A stretch of 64,000 bases of DNA from Bacillus sp. CH140a_4T (GTDB lineage Bacteria > Bacillota > Bacilli > Bacillales > Bacillaceae_G). The translations under genes were made by a program, and so were the position numbers. The stretch is from NCBI RefSeq assembly GCF_008923725.1, contig NZ_WBPF01000005.1, forward strand, positions 508,891 to 572,890. Direction: 5' to 3'. The notes under the pieces were generated by a model, which saw only the letters and a program-made list of their open reading frames with translations, was not told the origin of the DNA and did no database searches. Of this stretch, positions 26,727 through 34,934 are shown in pieces. Position 1 is the first letter of the stretch; every line of letters begins with the position of its first letter.

Positions 26727-26861
26727 CTTTTATCTTCTCCACGATTCATTTTATTGTTAGGAAGAAATAGTTCATTTTATATGTTAACCAATTAGAAATC
26801 TTTCACTATTTCCGTCACTACTACATATAACATAGTTATATCAAGATAATAGCATAACGGT

Positions 26862-26879
26862 ATAAAGATAAAATGCAGA
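26862..26879 (-). promoter_or_regulatory. shared envelope-regulon motif, site C
   Basis: The 18-bp core ATAAAGATAAAATGCAGA is identical to sites A and B. It is 136 bp upstream of the response-regulator ATG. Outside the core the sequence diverges, so the second TTATCT half is weaker here. Confidence 0.6.
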
Positions 26880-26978
26880 GATAGCTTTACTATTGAAATG
26901 CTATTATAATTTTGTAATTGGAATGAATTTGAATCACATAAAGAAACAGAAAAAATAATATTATTTGGAGGTATCAAG

Positions 26979-27530
26979 ATGAGCCTTTTAATTAGAGCGT
27001 TAGAAACAAATGATTTAGATAATTTCCCGGAGATTGATGACAGTTTTATAGTGAATGCACGGTTAATTCTTTCTCTTTCAAAAGTAAATAGACGCATAGA
27101 ATATACAGTAGAAGACGCTCCGAGTTATGAAAAAAGTTATTTACAAAATGATAATGAAGAACTGGCGTACAATGAATATATAAATAAACCCAATCAAATA
27201 ATTTACATAGCACTGTTACATAACCAAATCATTGGATTCATAGTATTGAAAAAGAATTGGAATCACTATGCTTACATAGAAGAAATAACGGTGGATAAAA
27301 AACATCGTACACTCGGGGTTGGTAAAAGATTAATTGGTCAAGCAAAGCAATGGGCAAAAGAAGGCAACATGCCCGGTATCATGCTTGAAACGCAAAATAA
27401 TAATGTCGCAGCATGTAAGTTCTATGAAAAATGTGGATTTGTAATAGGTGGATTTGATTTTCTTATTTATAAAGGTTTGGATATGACAAGTGATGAAGTT
27501 GCAATTTATTGGTATTTTCACTTCGAATGA
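26979..27530 (+). CDS. satA: streptothricin N-acetyltransferase (GNAT)
   Basis: The 183-residue GNAT protein closely matches what I know of the B. anthracis/B. cereus SatA sequence. It has EITVDKKHRTLGVGKRLI (acetyl-CoA loop, R/Q-x-x-G-x-G/A) at about 106-123 and LETQNNNVAACKFYEKCGF near 142-160. SatA transfers acetate to a lysine amine of streptothricin and inactivates it. The ATG follows GGAGG. It stands alone with a terminator shared with menA. One conserved N-terminal position is Ala in RALETNDL. Confidence 0.9.
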   Translation: MSLLIRALETNDLDNFPEIDDSFIVNARLILSLSKVNRRIEYTVEDAPSYEKSYLQNDNEELAYNEYINKPNQIIYIALLHNQIIGFIVLKKNWNHYAYIEEITVDKKHRTLGVGKRLIGQAKQWAKEGNMPGIMLETQNNNVAACKFYEKCGFVIGGFDFLIYKGLDMTSDEVAIYWYFHFE

Positions 27531-27563
27531 AAATGTTCTTAACGTTAAACAAACTCAAAATAA

Positions 27564-27603
27564 AACCCCAATCTCTCTACATTAAAATTGAGAAATTGGG
27601 GTT
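27564..27603. terminator. bidirectional terminator, satA/menA
   Basis: AACCCCAAT pairs with ATTGGGGTT, with further pairing inward. It separates convergent satA and menA. Confidence 0.75.
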
Positions 27604-27610
27604 AAGTTAT

Positions 27611-28522
27611 TTAAAACAGGTAACTAATTAATAATCCTGCTGATAATAAGAAGCCGAAAATCGTATTTGTCATCGCTGTCGATTTCATTGCAATACGCAT
27701 ATACCCAGGATCCTTTGCTCCTTTTTGGAAACTTTGAATGGCAGAGATTGGCTTTCTCAAACCTAGAAACATAACTAATGCCCAAGGGCTTATATAACCC
27801 ATCAATACAATTACGACGATCCATACATAAGCAATGAAAAAGGCTACAGCTAGTGTTACTATTGCTTTTTCTCTCCCAAGGAGGATTACTAATGTCTTTC
27901 TTCCACCTTTAATATCTTCTTCGATATCTCGGATGTTATTCGACATGTTGATTGCACCGACTAAAATTCCAATTGGAATAGAAATTAATACACTTTCAAT
28001 TGTTATCGTATTCGTTTGAATAAAGAAAGCGATGAGTACAAAGCATGTCCCCATTAACAATCCAGAAACTAGTTCTCCAAACGGAGTGTACGCAATTGGT
28101 AATGGACCACCTGTATATAAATAGCCAACCGCCATCCCAATTAAACCGATAACGACTAACCACCAACTGCTATTCATACAAATATAAACTCCAATAATTG
28201 CTGCTACTACATACAATAAAAGTGCAACTGTTAACACATTTTTTGGTTTCAATCCGTGACGGACAATTCCGCCACCGATGCCAACAGAATCAGCGGTATC
28301 TAATCCACGTTTGAAATCATAGTACTCATTAAATAAGTTCGTTGCGATTTGCAATGCTAAACATGCAACCATCATCGCAATAAATAAAAGCCAATCAATT
28401 TCGGCAACATAAAGTGATGCCACGGTCCCTAAAATTACAGGAGAAAACGTCGCCGTTAATGTATGCGGGCGCGTCATCTTCCATATTAATTTAGCGGAAC
28501 TAATTTCTTTTTCATTCCCCAT
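27611..28522 (-). CDS. menA: 1,4-dihydroxy-2-naphthoate prenyltransferase
   Basis: The 303-residue protein has about nine membrane segments and the UbiA/MenA signatures: NLFNEYYDFKRGLD (first Asp-rich motif, about residue 66) and NNIRDIEEDIKGGRKT (second Asp motif, about 197). It attaches a polyprenyl chain to DHNA in menaquinone synthesis. I prefer the ATG at 28522, 12 nt after GGGAG; a TTG four codons upstream overlaps the ribosome site. No other men gene is nearby, as is usual for menA in Bacillus. Confidence 0.88.
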   Translation of the reverse strand: MGNEKEISSAKLIWKMTRPHTLTATFSPVILGTVASLYVAEIDWLLFIAMMVACLALQIATNLFNEYYDFKRGLDTADSVGIGGGIVRHGLKPKNVLTVALLLYVVAAIIGVYICMNSSWWLVVIGLIGMAVGYLYTGGPLPIAYTPFGELVSGLLMGTCFVLIAFFIQTNTITIESVLISIPIGILVGAINMSNNIRDIEEDIKGGRKTLVILLGREKAIVTLAVAFFIAYVWIVVIVLMGYISPWALVMFLGLRKPISAIQSFQKGAKDPGYMRIAMKSTAMTNTIFGFLLSAGLLISYLF

Positions 28523-28676
28523 AACTCTGTTCAATCTCCCAACATTTTAAGTATAAATTACTAGCAGTATCTTTCTATCTATGTTCTGCCACGCATCTAT
28601 TATATCAAAAAAAGAATTGGTGATAGAACTGTAATGCTCTTGCTTATCCCTCTATCACTCTTGAATTAAGTTTTTC

Positions 28677-28719
28677 AAAAGAAAGTCCGTTGCTCACATT
28701 CGAACAACGGACCTTCTTT
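28677..28719. terminator. terminator after hydrolase gene
   Basis: AAAGAAAGTCCGTTG pairs with CAACGGACCTTCTTT with small mismatches. Its edge overlaps the hydrolase stop codon. Confidence 0.7.
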
Positions 28720-29602
28720 ATATGAACCAATGTAAAACATCCTCAGCAATCTCTTCTGGTCTACCCCAATGCATTAGGTGCCCTGTATCTGTGTAAAGCT
28801 TAGTCGTAATATCAATATACTTCCTAAATTCCGCTATTTGTAATTCTCTTATTTTCAAATAATTATCTGGAAGATCGCAATACAATAATAAAATATTGCA
28901 TTTAATTTTATGAGATTTCAACGTTCTATACACCGTATATTGAAATTTAATTACACTTCTAGCGGTATCGCCATTAGCATGCCATTTCACTTTATTATCT
29001 TCTTCTCGCATTAAATCATAAACCGCACGTTCTATTAATGGTGACCACCTGCTGTAAACCATTTTTTCTGATTGGATGAATGCTTCTTTACTGTCAAAAA
29101 TGTATTCATCAAAATCTTTTTCGTAATGGGTGATTTCTTCTTCTAATGATCGCGGTGGACACTCTCCTTCTTTCGCACCTTTATATAGATTCGCAAAATA
29201 ATTTGCATTCATTTTCCCATGATGATAACCACCATCTAACAAAACAATTTTATTCACTTTTTCTGGACATTCTGCTGCATAGTGAAGCGCAACACTTGCT
29301 CCCCATGAATGTGCTACTATATGAAATGTTTCTTTTCCTATCCGCTCAAGTAATGCTACTACCCAATTTGTTAAATTGGATGCACCGTAATCTTCATCCT
29401 TCTCAAAACTTGGTGTTTTCCCATGTCCAGGTAGATCAAACGATACGATATGATAATTATCCTTTAAAAGTTCCGCTATTTCGATAAAACTTAATTTTGT
29501 ACTTCCTAAACCATGAAAACAAATGATTTGAGGATTACTTTTATCTCCCCATTCACAAACACTTGCTTCATATTCACCAAATTCTACAAAAAAGTGATTC
29601 AT
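28718..29602 (-). CDS. alpha/beta hydrolase
   Basis: The 294-residue cytoplasmic alpha/beta-hydrolase has the oxyanion motif HGLGSTK (about 30), the DLPGHGKTPS strand turn, the nucleophile elbow VAHSWGAS (Ser about 99) and a C-terminal TGHLMHWG histidine (about 275). The acid is probably in LLYCDLPDN. The family includes esterases, MenH-like lyases and haloalkane dehalogenases; the short cap suggests a small substrate. The ATG follows GGAG. It stands alone between menA and a CgeB-like gene. Confidence 0.82.
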   Translation of the reverse strand: MNHFFVEFGEYEASVCEWGDKSNPQIICFHGLGSTKLSFIEIAELLKDNYHIVSFDLPGHGKTPSFEKDEDYGASNLTNWVVALLERIGKETFHIVAHSWGASVALHYAAECPEKVNKIVLLDGGYHHGKMNANYFANLYKGAKEGECPPRSLEEEITHYEKDFDEYIFDSKEAFIQSEKMVYSRWSPLIERAVYDLMREEDNKVKWHANGDTARSVIKFQYTVYRTLKSHKIKCNILLLYCDLPDNYLKIRELQIAEFRKYIDITTKLYTDTGHLMHWGRPEEIAEDVLHWFI

Positions 29603-29769
29603 TTTTAATCTCCTCTAATTATTAGATGTAAATTAGTTTGAATGCAAAATTGTTTTTTCAGAATAAATAAATTCAATAAAATTATCCAAACCCCTTTTTC
29701 GCAAATAATTTTTATAGAATACGAGAGTTAGAAAGCACCAAACGCTTATCATTAAAATTAATGGTTAGA

Positions 29770-30765
29770 CTACATCTTCACGTCTATGAAATTAATGTAG
29801 CTTAATAGTTGTAATATACGTCTATCATATGTGTGATTTTTCAAAGTACGTTCCAGTCCATTTTTTGCTATTTGATTTCTTTCTTGTACATGTTCCAAAT
29901 AATACTCCGCTTTTTGTATAAACTCTAGTGCACTATTAAAAGTTTCTATTTCAACACCTGGTATGTAATGCTTTACTACATCTGGTCGTATATCAGTTAG
30001 TTGAAAAGAACCTACGGCATTAATTTCAAACGTCCTATTATTTACTGAATACGCTTGGATATTTGCAGCATTACAATTCAATTCCTTATCACTTGGTGAA
30101 CGGTGTAAATTTATATTGATTTTAGTCGATACGTAAAATTGTAACGCATCTTCATACTTCGCAAGTGGCAAGAGTTGTATTTTATCCTTTAATCGTTCAT
30201 AATTTTTCAGCTTTTCCCAACCGAACCCCACAATTTTTATGTTTTTATCTACTAAATACTCTGAAATAGAATCAACAAAAGCAATTCTATTTTCAAATGC
30301 TGTACCTATAAAACTAAGATCATATTTATAGGTAACTTCTTTCTGAGAAGGTTTAAACACATGTTGATTTGCTGCTAACGGGAGATGAAACACATTCTTA
30401 CATCCTATCCCTCTATAAAACTTGATACAATTTAAATCTTGCGTAAATATGTAATCATAATACGGAACAAGATTTTGTGTTACATCCGTATAATACGGAT
30501 CATCTGTCAACCAAAGTCCAGTAGTAAAACCTGCACTCTTTAGGACCGGCATGACATTAATGCATCCCTCGCTTAAACCACTTAGTACCAAAATAAAATC
30601 CGGTTTCATTTTTAATGCGGTTTCTATCGCTCGTTCTGGATTCACCATAATTGTATTGCTGTTTACCTTTTGTAAACTATTCAAAATAGCTTCTTCGATC
30701 ATTGGGTAATAAAAAGGAATGCCTGATTGAATAAATAAAATTTTCTTAGGAGTAGTGTCTTTCAT
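29770..30765 (-). CDS. CgeB-like glycosyltransferase
   Basis: The 331-residue protein has an N-terminal DUF3880-like domain (KILFIQSGIPFYYPMIEEAI, GLWLTDDPYY) and a C-terminal Glyco_trans_1_2 part (INLHRSPSD, NNRTFEINAVGSFQLTDIR). It resembles spore maturation protein CgeB and related sugar transferases that act late in sporulation on the outer spore layers. The ATG follows GGGGGAA. It is a single gene. Together with the glycosyltransferase and exosporium genes at 34.9-38 kb it may take part in surface glycosylation; the link is by distance only. Confidence 0.75.
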   Translation of the reverse strand: MKDTTPKKILFIQSGIPFYYPMIEEAILNSLQKVNSNTIMVNPERAIETALKMKPDFILVLSGLSEGCINVMPVLKSAGFTTGLWLTDDPYYTDVTQNLVPYYDYIFTQDLNCIKFYRGIGCKNVFHLPLAANQHVFKPSQKEVTYKYDLSFIGTAFENRIAFVDSISEYLVDKNIKIVGFGWEKLKNYERLKDKIQLLPLAKYEDALQFYVSTKININLHRSPSDKELNCNAANIQAYSVNNRTFEINAVGSFQLTDIRPDVVKHYIPGVEIETFNSALEFIQKAEYYLEHVQERNQIAKNGLERTLKNHTYDRRILQLLSYINFIDVKM

Positions 30766-30929
30766 GTCATTCCCCCTATTTCTACATAATTAAAGTACAG
30801 GAAAATTATCCGTCTTTATTCATTTTCATAACATCTTCTTTTATATTTATAAGCACTGTTTATGTCCATTATGTTGCATTCCCTCATTTCACAGGCTAAC
30901 GAAATTTTTGTATTCTAGATTGCCATAAA

Positions 30930-30968
30930 AGAAGAAAAAGCCAACTCCTAGGAGCTGGCTTTTCTTCT
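30930..30968. terminator. terminator, mnt operon end
   Basis: AGAAGAAAAAGCCA pairs with TGGCTTTTCTTCT around ACTCCTAGGAGC, itself partly palindromic. It lies 40 bp after the mntA stop. Confidence 0.75.
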
Positions 30969-31007
30969 CTTATCTTATAAAACTTCAATAGTTACACTAG
31001 CTAGATT

Positions 31008-31943
31008 TTACTTTTGTAACCCATTAATAATGGTATCTGTATTCCATTTCATCATTTTCAAGTAAGTATCTCCATCCTCACCTGATTTACCTAGTGAGTC
31101 TGTAAAAATTGTACCCGCAATCGGTACGTTTGTTTCTTTTGAAACAGTTTCCATACTACGTCGATCTACACTTGTTTCAACAAATAAAGCCGGAACTTTG
31201 TTTGTTTGAATTAAACTTACAACATCTCTAATTTGATCTGGCGTACCTTGATTTTCTGAGTTGATTTCCCAAATGTATCCCGTCTTAATATCATATGCTT
31301 TTCCAAAATATTTAAATGCACCTTCACTAGAAATTAAGAAACGTTTTTCCTCTGGGATTTGATGAATTCTGTTCACAGTTTCATCATGTAGCTTTTGAAG
31401 TTCCGCTACATACTTGTCGGCATTTTTAGTATAGAACTCTTTATTTTTAGGATCTTCTTTAATTAATGCTTTCTTCACGTTTTCAGCGTATACAATACCA
31501 TTTTTAATGTTCATCCATGCATGTGGGTCTGGTTCTTTTTCTAATCCTTTTGTTTCTAAATAAATAGCTTCTACACCTTCACTTACTTTATAAACCGGTG
31601 CGTCTTTCTCTGATTTATTTGCCGTTTTCAATAACTTTTTAAACCATGCGCCGCCCTCTTCAAGGTTTAAACCATTGTAAAACACCATATCTGCATCTGT
31701 CATTTTCATAACATCTTTTGGTAGTGGATCATATTCATGCGGATTAGCCCCAATTGGAACAAGACTATGAATCTCAACTTTATCCCCACCAATTTGCTTC
31801 ACCATATCATATATAATAGAGTATGTAGTTACAACTTTTAATTTCCCACTACCCTCTTCTTTCCCATTTGTGTTACTAGAACACGCTGTTAATGCAAATA
31901 CGAAAATACAAATTACCGATAATAAAAAATTTTTAAATTTCAT
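31008..31943 (-). CDS. mntA: manganese ABC transporter, substrate-binding lipoprotein
   Basis: The 311-residue lipoprotein has a signal ending in the lipobox LTAC (Cys21) and the ZnuA/PsaA (cluster A-I) fold. Metal ligands are visible as His in GANPHEYDP (about 67), His in DPHAWMN (about 140), Glu in SSEGAFKYF (about 206) and Asp in GTIFTDSLG (about 281); the His-His-Glu-Asp set favours Mn2+. It lies 17 bp after the permease gene in the mntB-mntC-mntA order known from B. anthracis, where MntA is needed for virulence. The ATG follows GGAGGAT. MntR-like boxes precede the operon. Confidence 0.88.
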   Translation of the reverse strand: MKFKNFLLSVICIFVFALTACSSNTNGKEEGSGKLKVVTTYSIIYDMVKQIGGDKVEIHSLVPIGANPHEYDPLPKDVMKMTDADMVFYNGLNLEEGGAWFKKLLKTANKSEKDAPVYKVSEGVEAIYLETKGLEKEPDPHAWMNIKNGIVYAENVKKALIKEDPKNKEFYTKNADKYVAELQKLHDETVNRIHQIPEEKRFLISSEGAFKYFGKAYDIKTGYIWEINSENQGTPDQIRDVVSLIQTNKVPALFVETSVDRRSMETVSKETNVPIAGTIFTDSLGKSGEDGDTYLKMMKWNTDTIINGLQK

Positions 31944-31960
31944 CTTTATCCTCCAATCAA

Positions 31961-32827
31961 TTATGACAACTCTGCTCTATTTTTTCTAATTTTAATAGCT
32001 CTCCAAAATAAACCTTGTGACGGTGAGAAAAAGAATGCCAATGCGAACAAGAATGTTGCAACAAGAACAATCGTTGCACCTGAAGCAAGATTATAAGAGA
32101 AACTAAAATATAGCCCTACTACAGATGAAAGTGCACCAATGCCTGCCGCTAAGTAAATCATGACCCATAAACGGTTTGTTAATAAATACGCTGTAGCCGC
32201 CGGTGTAATAAGCATAGCGACAACTAAAATAATCCCTACAGTTTGAAGTGAAGCAACTGTAACCATTGTAAGAAGAATCATTAAGCCGTAATGAATCCAT
32301 TTGTTCGGCAACCCATAACTTTGCGCCATCGTTGGATCGAAAGTAGACACGAGTAGTTCTTTATAAAACAGAATTACAAGACCAATAATGACAACTCCAA
32401 TAATAAGTGTCATCCACATATCAGAAGAACGAACTGATAGAACATTCCCAAATAAAATATGATACAAATCCGAACTACTCTTCATAAACGTAATTAAAAT
32501 AATCCCTACAGCGAAAACAGATGTAAACATAATCCCTATCGCCATATCATGTTTAATTCGACTATTTTGACTTACAAACCCAATTCCGACTGCAGTAATA
32601 ACTCCTGTTAAAACCGCTCCTATGAAATAGTTCATACCAATCATATAAGAAAGTGCTACCCCTGGAAGAACAGCATGTGAAATGGCATCCCCCATTAAAG
32701 CCATACCTCGTAAAATAATAAAACATCCAATTACACCGCAAATTACTCCTACCATAACGGAAGTTAATAACGCCTTCTGCAGAAAACCGTACTGCATTAA
32801 TGCATCTATAAATTCTACAATCTTCAT
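31961..32827 (-). CDS. mntC: manganese ABC transporter, permease
   Basis: The 288-residue protein has about eight to nine membrane segments and the ABC-3 permease family pattern (GDAISHAVLPGVALSYMIG near 50, GMALMG before it). It forms the channel for Mn2+ delivered by MntA. Its ATG overlaps the ATPase stop (ATGA, 32824-32827), so translation is coupled. Confidence 0.88.
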   Translation of the reverse strand: MKIVEFIDALMQYGFLQKALLTSVMVGVICGVIGCFIILRGMALMGDAISHAVLPGVALSYMIGMNYFIGAVLTGVITAVGIGFVSQNSRIKHDMAIGIMFTSVFAVGIILITFMKSSSDLYHILFGNVLSVRSSDMWMTLIIGVVIIGLVILFYKELLVSTFDPTMAQSYGLPNKWIHYGLMILLTMVTVASLQTVGIILVVAMLITPAATAYLLTNRLWVMIYLAAGIGALSSVVGLYFSFSYNLASGATIVLVATFLFALAFFFSPSQGLFWRAIKIRKNRAELS

Positions 32828-33573
32828 GATGAATGTACCTCCGCTGCATTATTAAAGAATATCCCTTGATTCACATACGCTTTTGACATAACAGTTGGTT
32901 CTAATACTTGCCTTACTTCTCCGTAATGAATTAAGCTCTTATTCAATAATAGTAATTTATCAAAATAGGACTCTGCTTTACTTAGATCGTGATGTACAAC
33001 AACAATCGTTTTCCCTTCTGTACGTAATTCTCTAAGAATTTTAATAATTGTCTCTTCACTTGTTACATCAATTCCAACAAATGGTTCATCTAAGAAAAAT
33101 ATCTCTGCCTTTTGTGCTAACGCTCTCGCTAAAAAGACACGTTGTTGTTGTCCACCTGAAAGCTCACCAATTTGACGATTTTTAAACTCTTCCATTCCGA
33201 CCTTTTTTAAACATTCAAAAGCCCAATCCCGATGTTCTTTCTTCGGTCTTTTCATCATACCTAAAGATGGATACGTTCCAATTAGCACGACATCTATAAC
33301 TGTGATCGGGAAATCCCAATCTATATCACTCCTTTGCGGTACATATGCAACATGTTTTCTAGCGCTCCGAATATCCTCTCCAAGAACTTGAACGTATCCC
33401 TTATCATTTGGGATTAAATCTAAAACAGCTTTCATTAAAGTAGATTTTCCTGCTCCGTTTGGACCAATAATTCCAACGAGTTTCCCTTTTTCAATATCGA
33501 AGGAAACATTTTGAACTACTTGATTCCCTTGATAAGATACATACAAATCTTTGACAATTATAGCCTCATCCAT
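32824..33573 (-). CDS. mntB: manganese ABC transporter, ATP-binding protein
   Basis: The 249-residue ATPase has Walker A GPNGAGKST (about 38), the signature LSGGQQQR (about 139), Walker B AEIFFLDEP (about 159) and the H-loop VVHHD (about 195). It powers the MntC permease. It is the first gene of the operon; the ATG is preceded by AGGGGAA. Two MntR-like palindromes lie 40-120 bp upstream. Confidence 0.9.
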   Translation of the reverse strand: MDEAIIVKDLYVSYQGNQVVQNVSFDIEKGKLVGIIGPNGAGKSTLMKAVLDLIPNDKGYVQVLGEDIRSARKHVAYVPQRSDIDWDFPITVIDVVLIGTYPSLGMMKRPKKEHRDWAFECLKKVGMEEFKNRQIGELSGGQQQRVFLARALAQKAEIFFLDEPFVGIDVTSEETIIKILRELRTEGKTIVVVHHDLSKAESYFDKLLLLNKSLIHYGEVRQVLEPTVMSKAYVNQGIFFNNAAEVHSS

Positions 33574-33614
33574 TTTTTATGCGTTCCCCTTTCTTTTTTT
33601 CATCTATGTAATTA

Positions 33615-33633
33615 TTTTGCGCTAAGGCAACTT
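33615..33633 (-). promoter_or_regulatory. MntR-like box 1
   Basis: TTTTGCGCTAAGGCAACTT resembles the Bacillus MntR consensus TTTGCCTTAAGGAAACT. It is 42 bp upstream of the mntB ATG. Confidence 0.5.
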
Positions 33634-33671
33634 CCAAACAAAAAAATATAATGCGAATGTAAATTCACACC

Positions 33672-33693
33672 AAAGTTTCCCTGAGGAAACTTT
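33672..33693 (-). promoter_or_regulatory. MntR-like box 2
   Basis: AAAGTTTCC and GGAAACTTT are perfect arms around CTGA. The half GGAAACT is that of known MntR sites. A half-site AGTTGCC also occurs at 33771. Mn-dependent repression of mntBCA is the expected result. Confidence 0.6.
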
Positions 33694-33823
33694 TTTCTAT
33701 GAGTCAAATTATATAAGCTAGATACAAATTTGTAAACTGCTTTTTATTACTTTATGAATATATTGAGAAAAGTTGCCTCTAAAAAACAAAAATATCAAAC
33801 TTTTCTCAATTCATTTCGACACA

Positions 33824-33879
33824 CATATTAGTCAATGCTAATATGAATAAAGAATAACATATTAGTAATCGCTAATACG
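33824..33879 (+). promoter_or_regulatory. tandem ArsR/SmtB-type operators
   Basis: CATATTAG-N6-CTAATATG (33824-33845) is a perfect dyad; CATATTAG-N6-CTAATACG (33858-33879) has one mismatch. Centres are 34 bp apart. They are directly before the ArsR-family gene, so autoregulation is likely. Confidence 0.65.
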
Positions 33880-33895
33880 AATGGAGAGGATACAA

Positions 33896-34255
33896 TTGTA
33901 CAACTCAAATGATTCAGATGTAAAAGCCAAGTTCATCCGTGGCTTTGCTGATAAAACAAGATTACAAATTCTTCAATGTATGATGGATGGTGAAAAAACA
34001 GTATCTGAAATTGTGGAAATCACTCAAGGAAATCAGTCAAACGTATCTCAGCACCTAAACTGTTTAAAAGGATGCGGAATCATTTTAGGCAGACAAGAAG
34101 GAAAATACGTCCACTATTCCTTACGCAATAAGCAAATTGAACAGTTACTCACTATGTTTGATGTCGTTTTTCATGAAGTACAAAATGAAGTAGCGTCATG
34201 TGATAAAAACGATGCTTGTTTATCTCAAAAAGGAGAAAACACTCATGACAGATAA
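33896..34255 (+). CDS. ArsR/SmtB-family metalloregulator
   Basis: The protein (about 119 residues from a TTG at 33896) has the ArsR winged helix: DKTRLQILQCMMDGEKTVSE then IVEITQGNQSNVSQHLNCLK and GRQEGKYVHYSLRN. The typical CadC alpha3 Cys motif (ELCVC) is absent; cysteines occur at QCMM, CLKGC and in the tail CDKNDACL. I prefer TTG because GGAGAGG precedes it; the ATG at 33881 lacks a site and overlaps the operator side. A coupled second gene starts at 34245 but is only a scar. It probably repressed a metal exporter that has been lost. The metal cannot be told. Confidence 0.82.
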   Translation: MYNSNDSDVKAKFIRGFADKTRLQILQCMMDGEKTVSEIVEITQGNQSNVSQHLNCLKGCGIILGRQEGKYVHYSLRNKQIEQLLTMFDVVFHEVQNEVASCDKNDACLSQKGENTHDR

Positions 34256-34309
34256 GGACGAGAAGGTAAAGAAATGATGGTTACTCCGACACCGATGCCA
34301 AGTGCTTAA
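34245..34309 (+). pseudogene. scar of the gene coupled to arsR
   Basis: An ATG with ribosome site AAAGGAG inside the arsR 3' end gives MTDKDEKVKK and stops. Shifted by one frame the same DNA ends GREGKEMMVTPTPMPSA at TAA 34307-34309. This looks like the joined start and end of a deleted gene, probably a transporter. A strong terminator follows. Confidence 0.45.
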
Positions 34310-34321
34310 TATAACCAAAAT

Positions 34322-34375
34322 ATCAATTACACTAAAAAACAGCCATATTGATGGCTGTTTTTTAGTGTAATTGAT
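34322..34375. terminator. 25-bp perfect stem terminator
   Basis: The stem ATCAATTACACTAAAAAACA plus GCCAT pairs perfectly with 34351-34375 around ATTG. T-runs exist on both strands. Confidence 0.85.
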
Positions 34376-34453
34376 TGTTGCTATTTTCTCAAACTATAAA
34401 GAGACTACTATAGACAGTCGTAAAAAGTTTATTTGTTCCATATTTTCTTCGTA

Positions 34454-34642
34454 TTATGAAACAACCTCAAATTTCAAGGTATTTCGATTTACTACGATAT
34501 ATTCACCTACTGTTTTATTCATTACTAGAGAGACTTCCTTAGTATGTGTGATTTCAAAACTATCTTTTTGTATATCCACTAATAATTTTACTTCCACATC
34601 ACTTTCTCCATATTTTAAACCACTATAAGATAATTTTCCCAT
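34454..34642 (-). CDS. small hypothetical protein
   Basis: The 62-residue protein (MGKLSYSGLKYGESDVEVKL..., then VVNRNTLKFEVVS) is rich in beta-strand-like alternation and has no signal or membrane segment. The ATG follows AAGGATG at good spacing, which supports a real gene. I do not recognise the family. It stands alone. Confidence 0.55.
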   Translation of the reverse strand: MGKLSYSGLKYGESDVEVKLLVDIQKDSFEITHTKEVSLVMNKTVGEYIVVNRNTLKFEVVS

Positions 34643-34858
34643 TAATCATCATCCTTTTTTATATTAACTATCTCTATTGTATTATATATTATTGAAACCT
34701 ATAAAAAAGCAACAATCTTTATAATCTGTATCCTTTGTAAAGGACATTTTACATAAATAGGTTCGTTTCATTATAGAAATGTGATAACTTAATATTCGTA
34801 CCCTTTCTCAATAGCATTAGTTTTGAATTCTGTTCAATGCTAGATATTCTGAATAAAC

Positions 34859-34891
34859 AAAGGCGAAGTCTTCAAAGAGACTCCGCCTTTT
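34859..34891. terminator. terminator of the glycosyltransferase gene
   Basis: AAAGGCGAAGTCT pairs with AGACTCCGCCTTT around TCAAAG, with one A-C mismatch. It lies about 45 bp past the stop. Confidence 0.7.
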
Positions 34892-34934
34892 CAGTGCACA
34901 ATGAACTTCAACAATTACTAGCTACTCTTGACTG

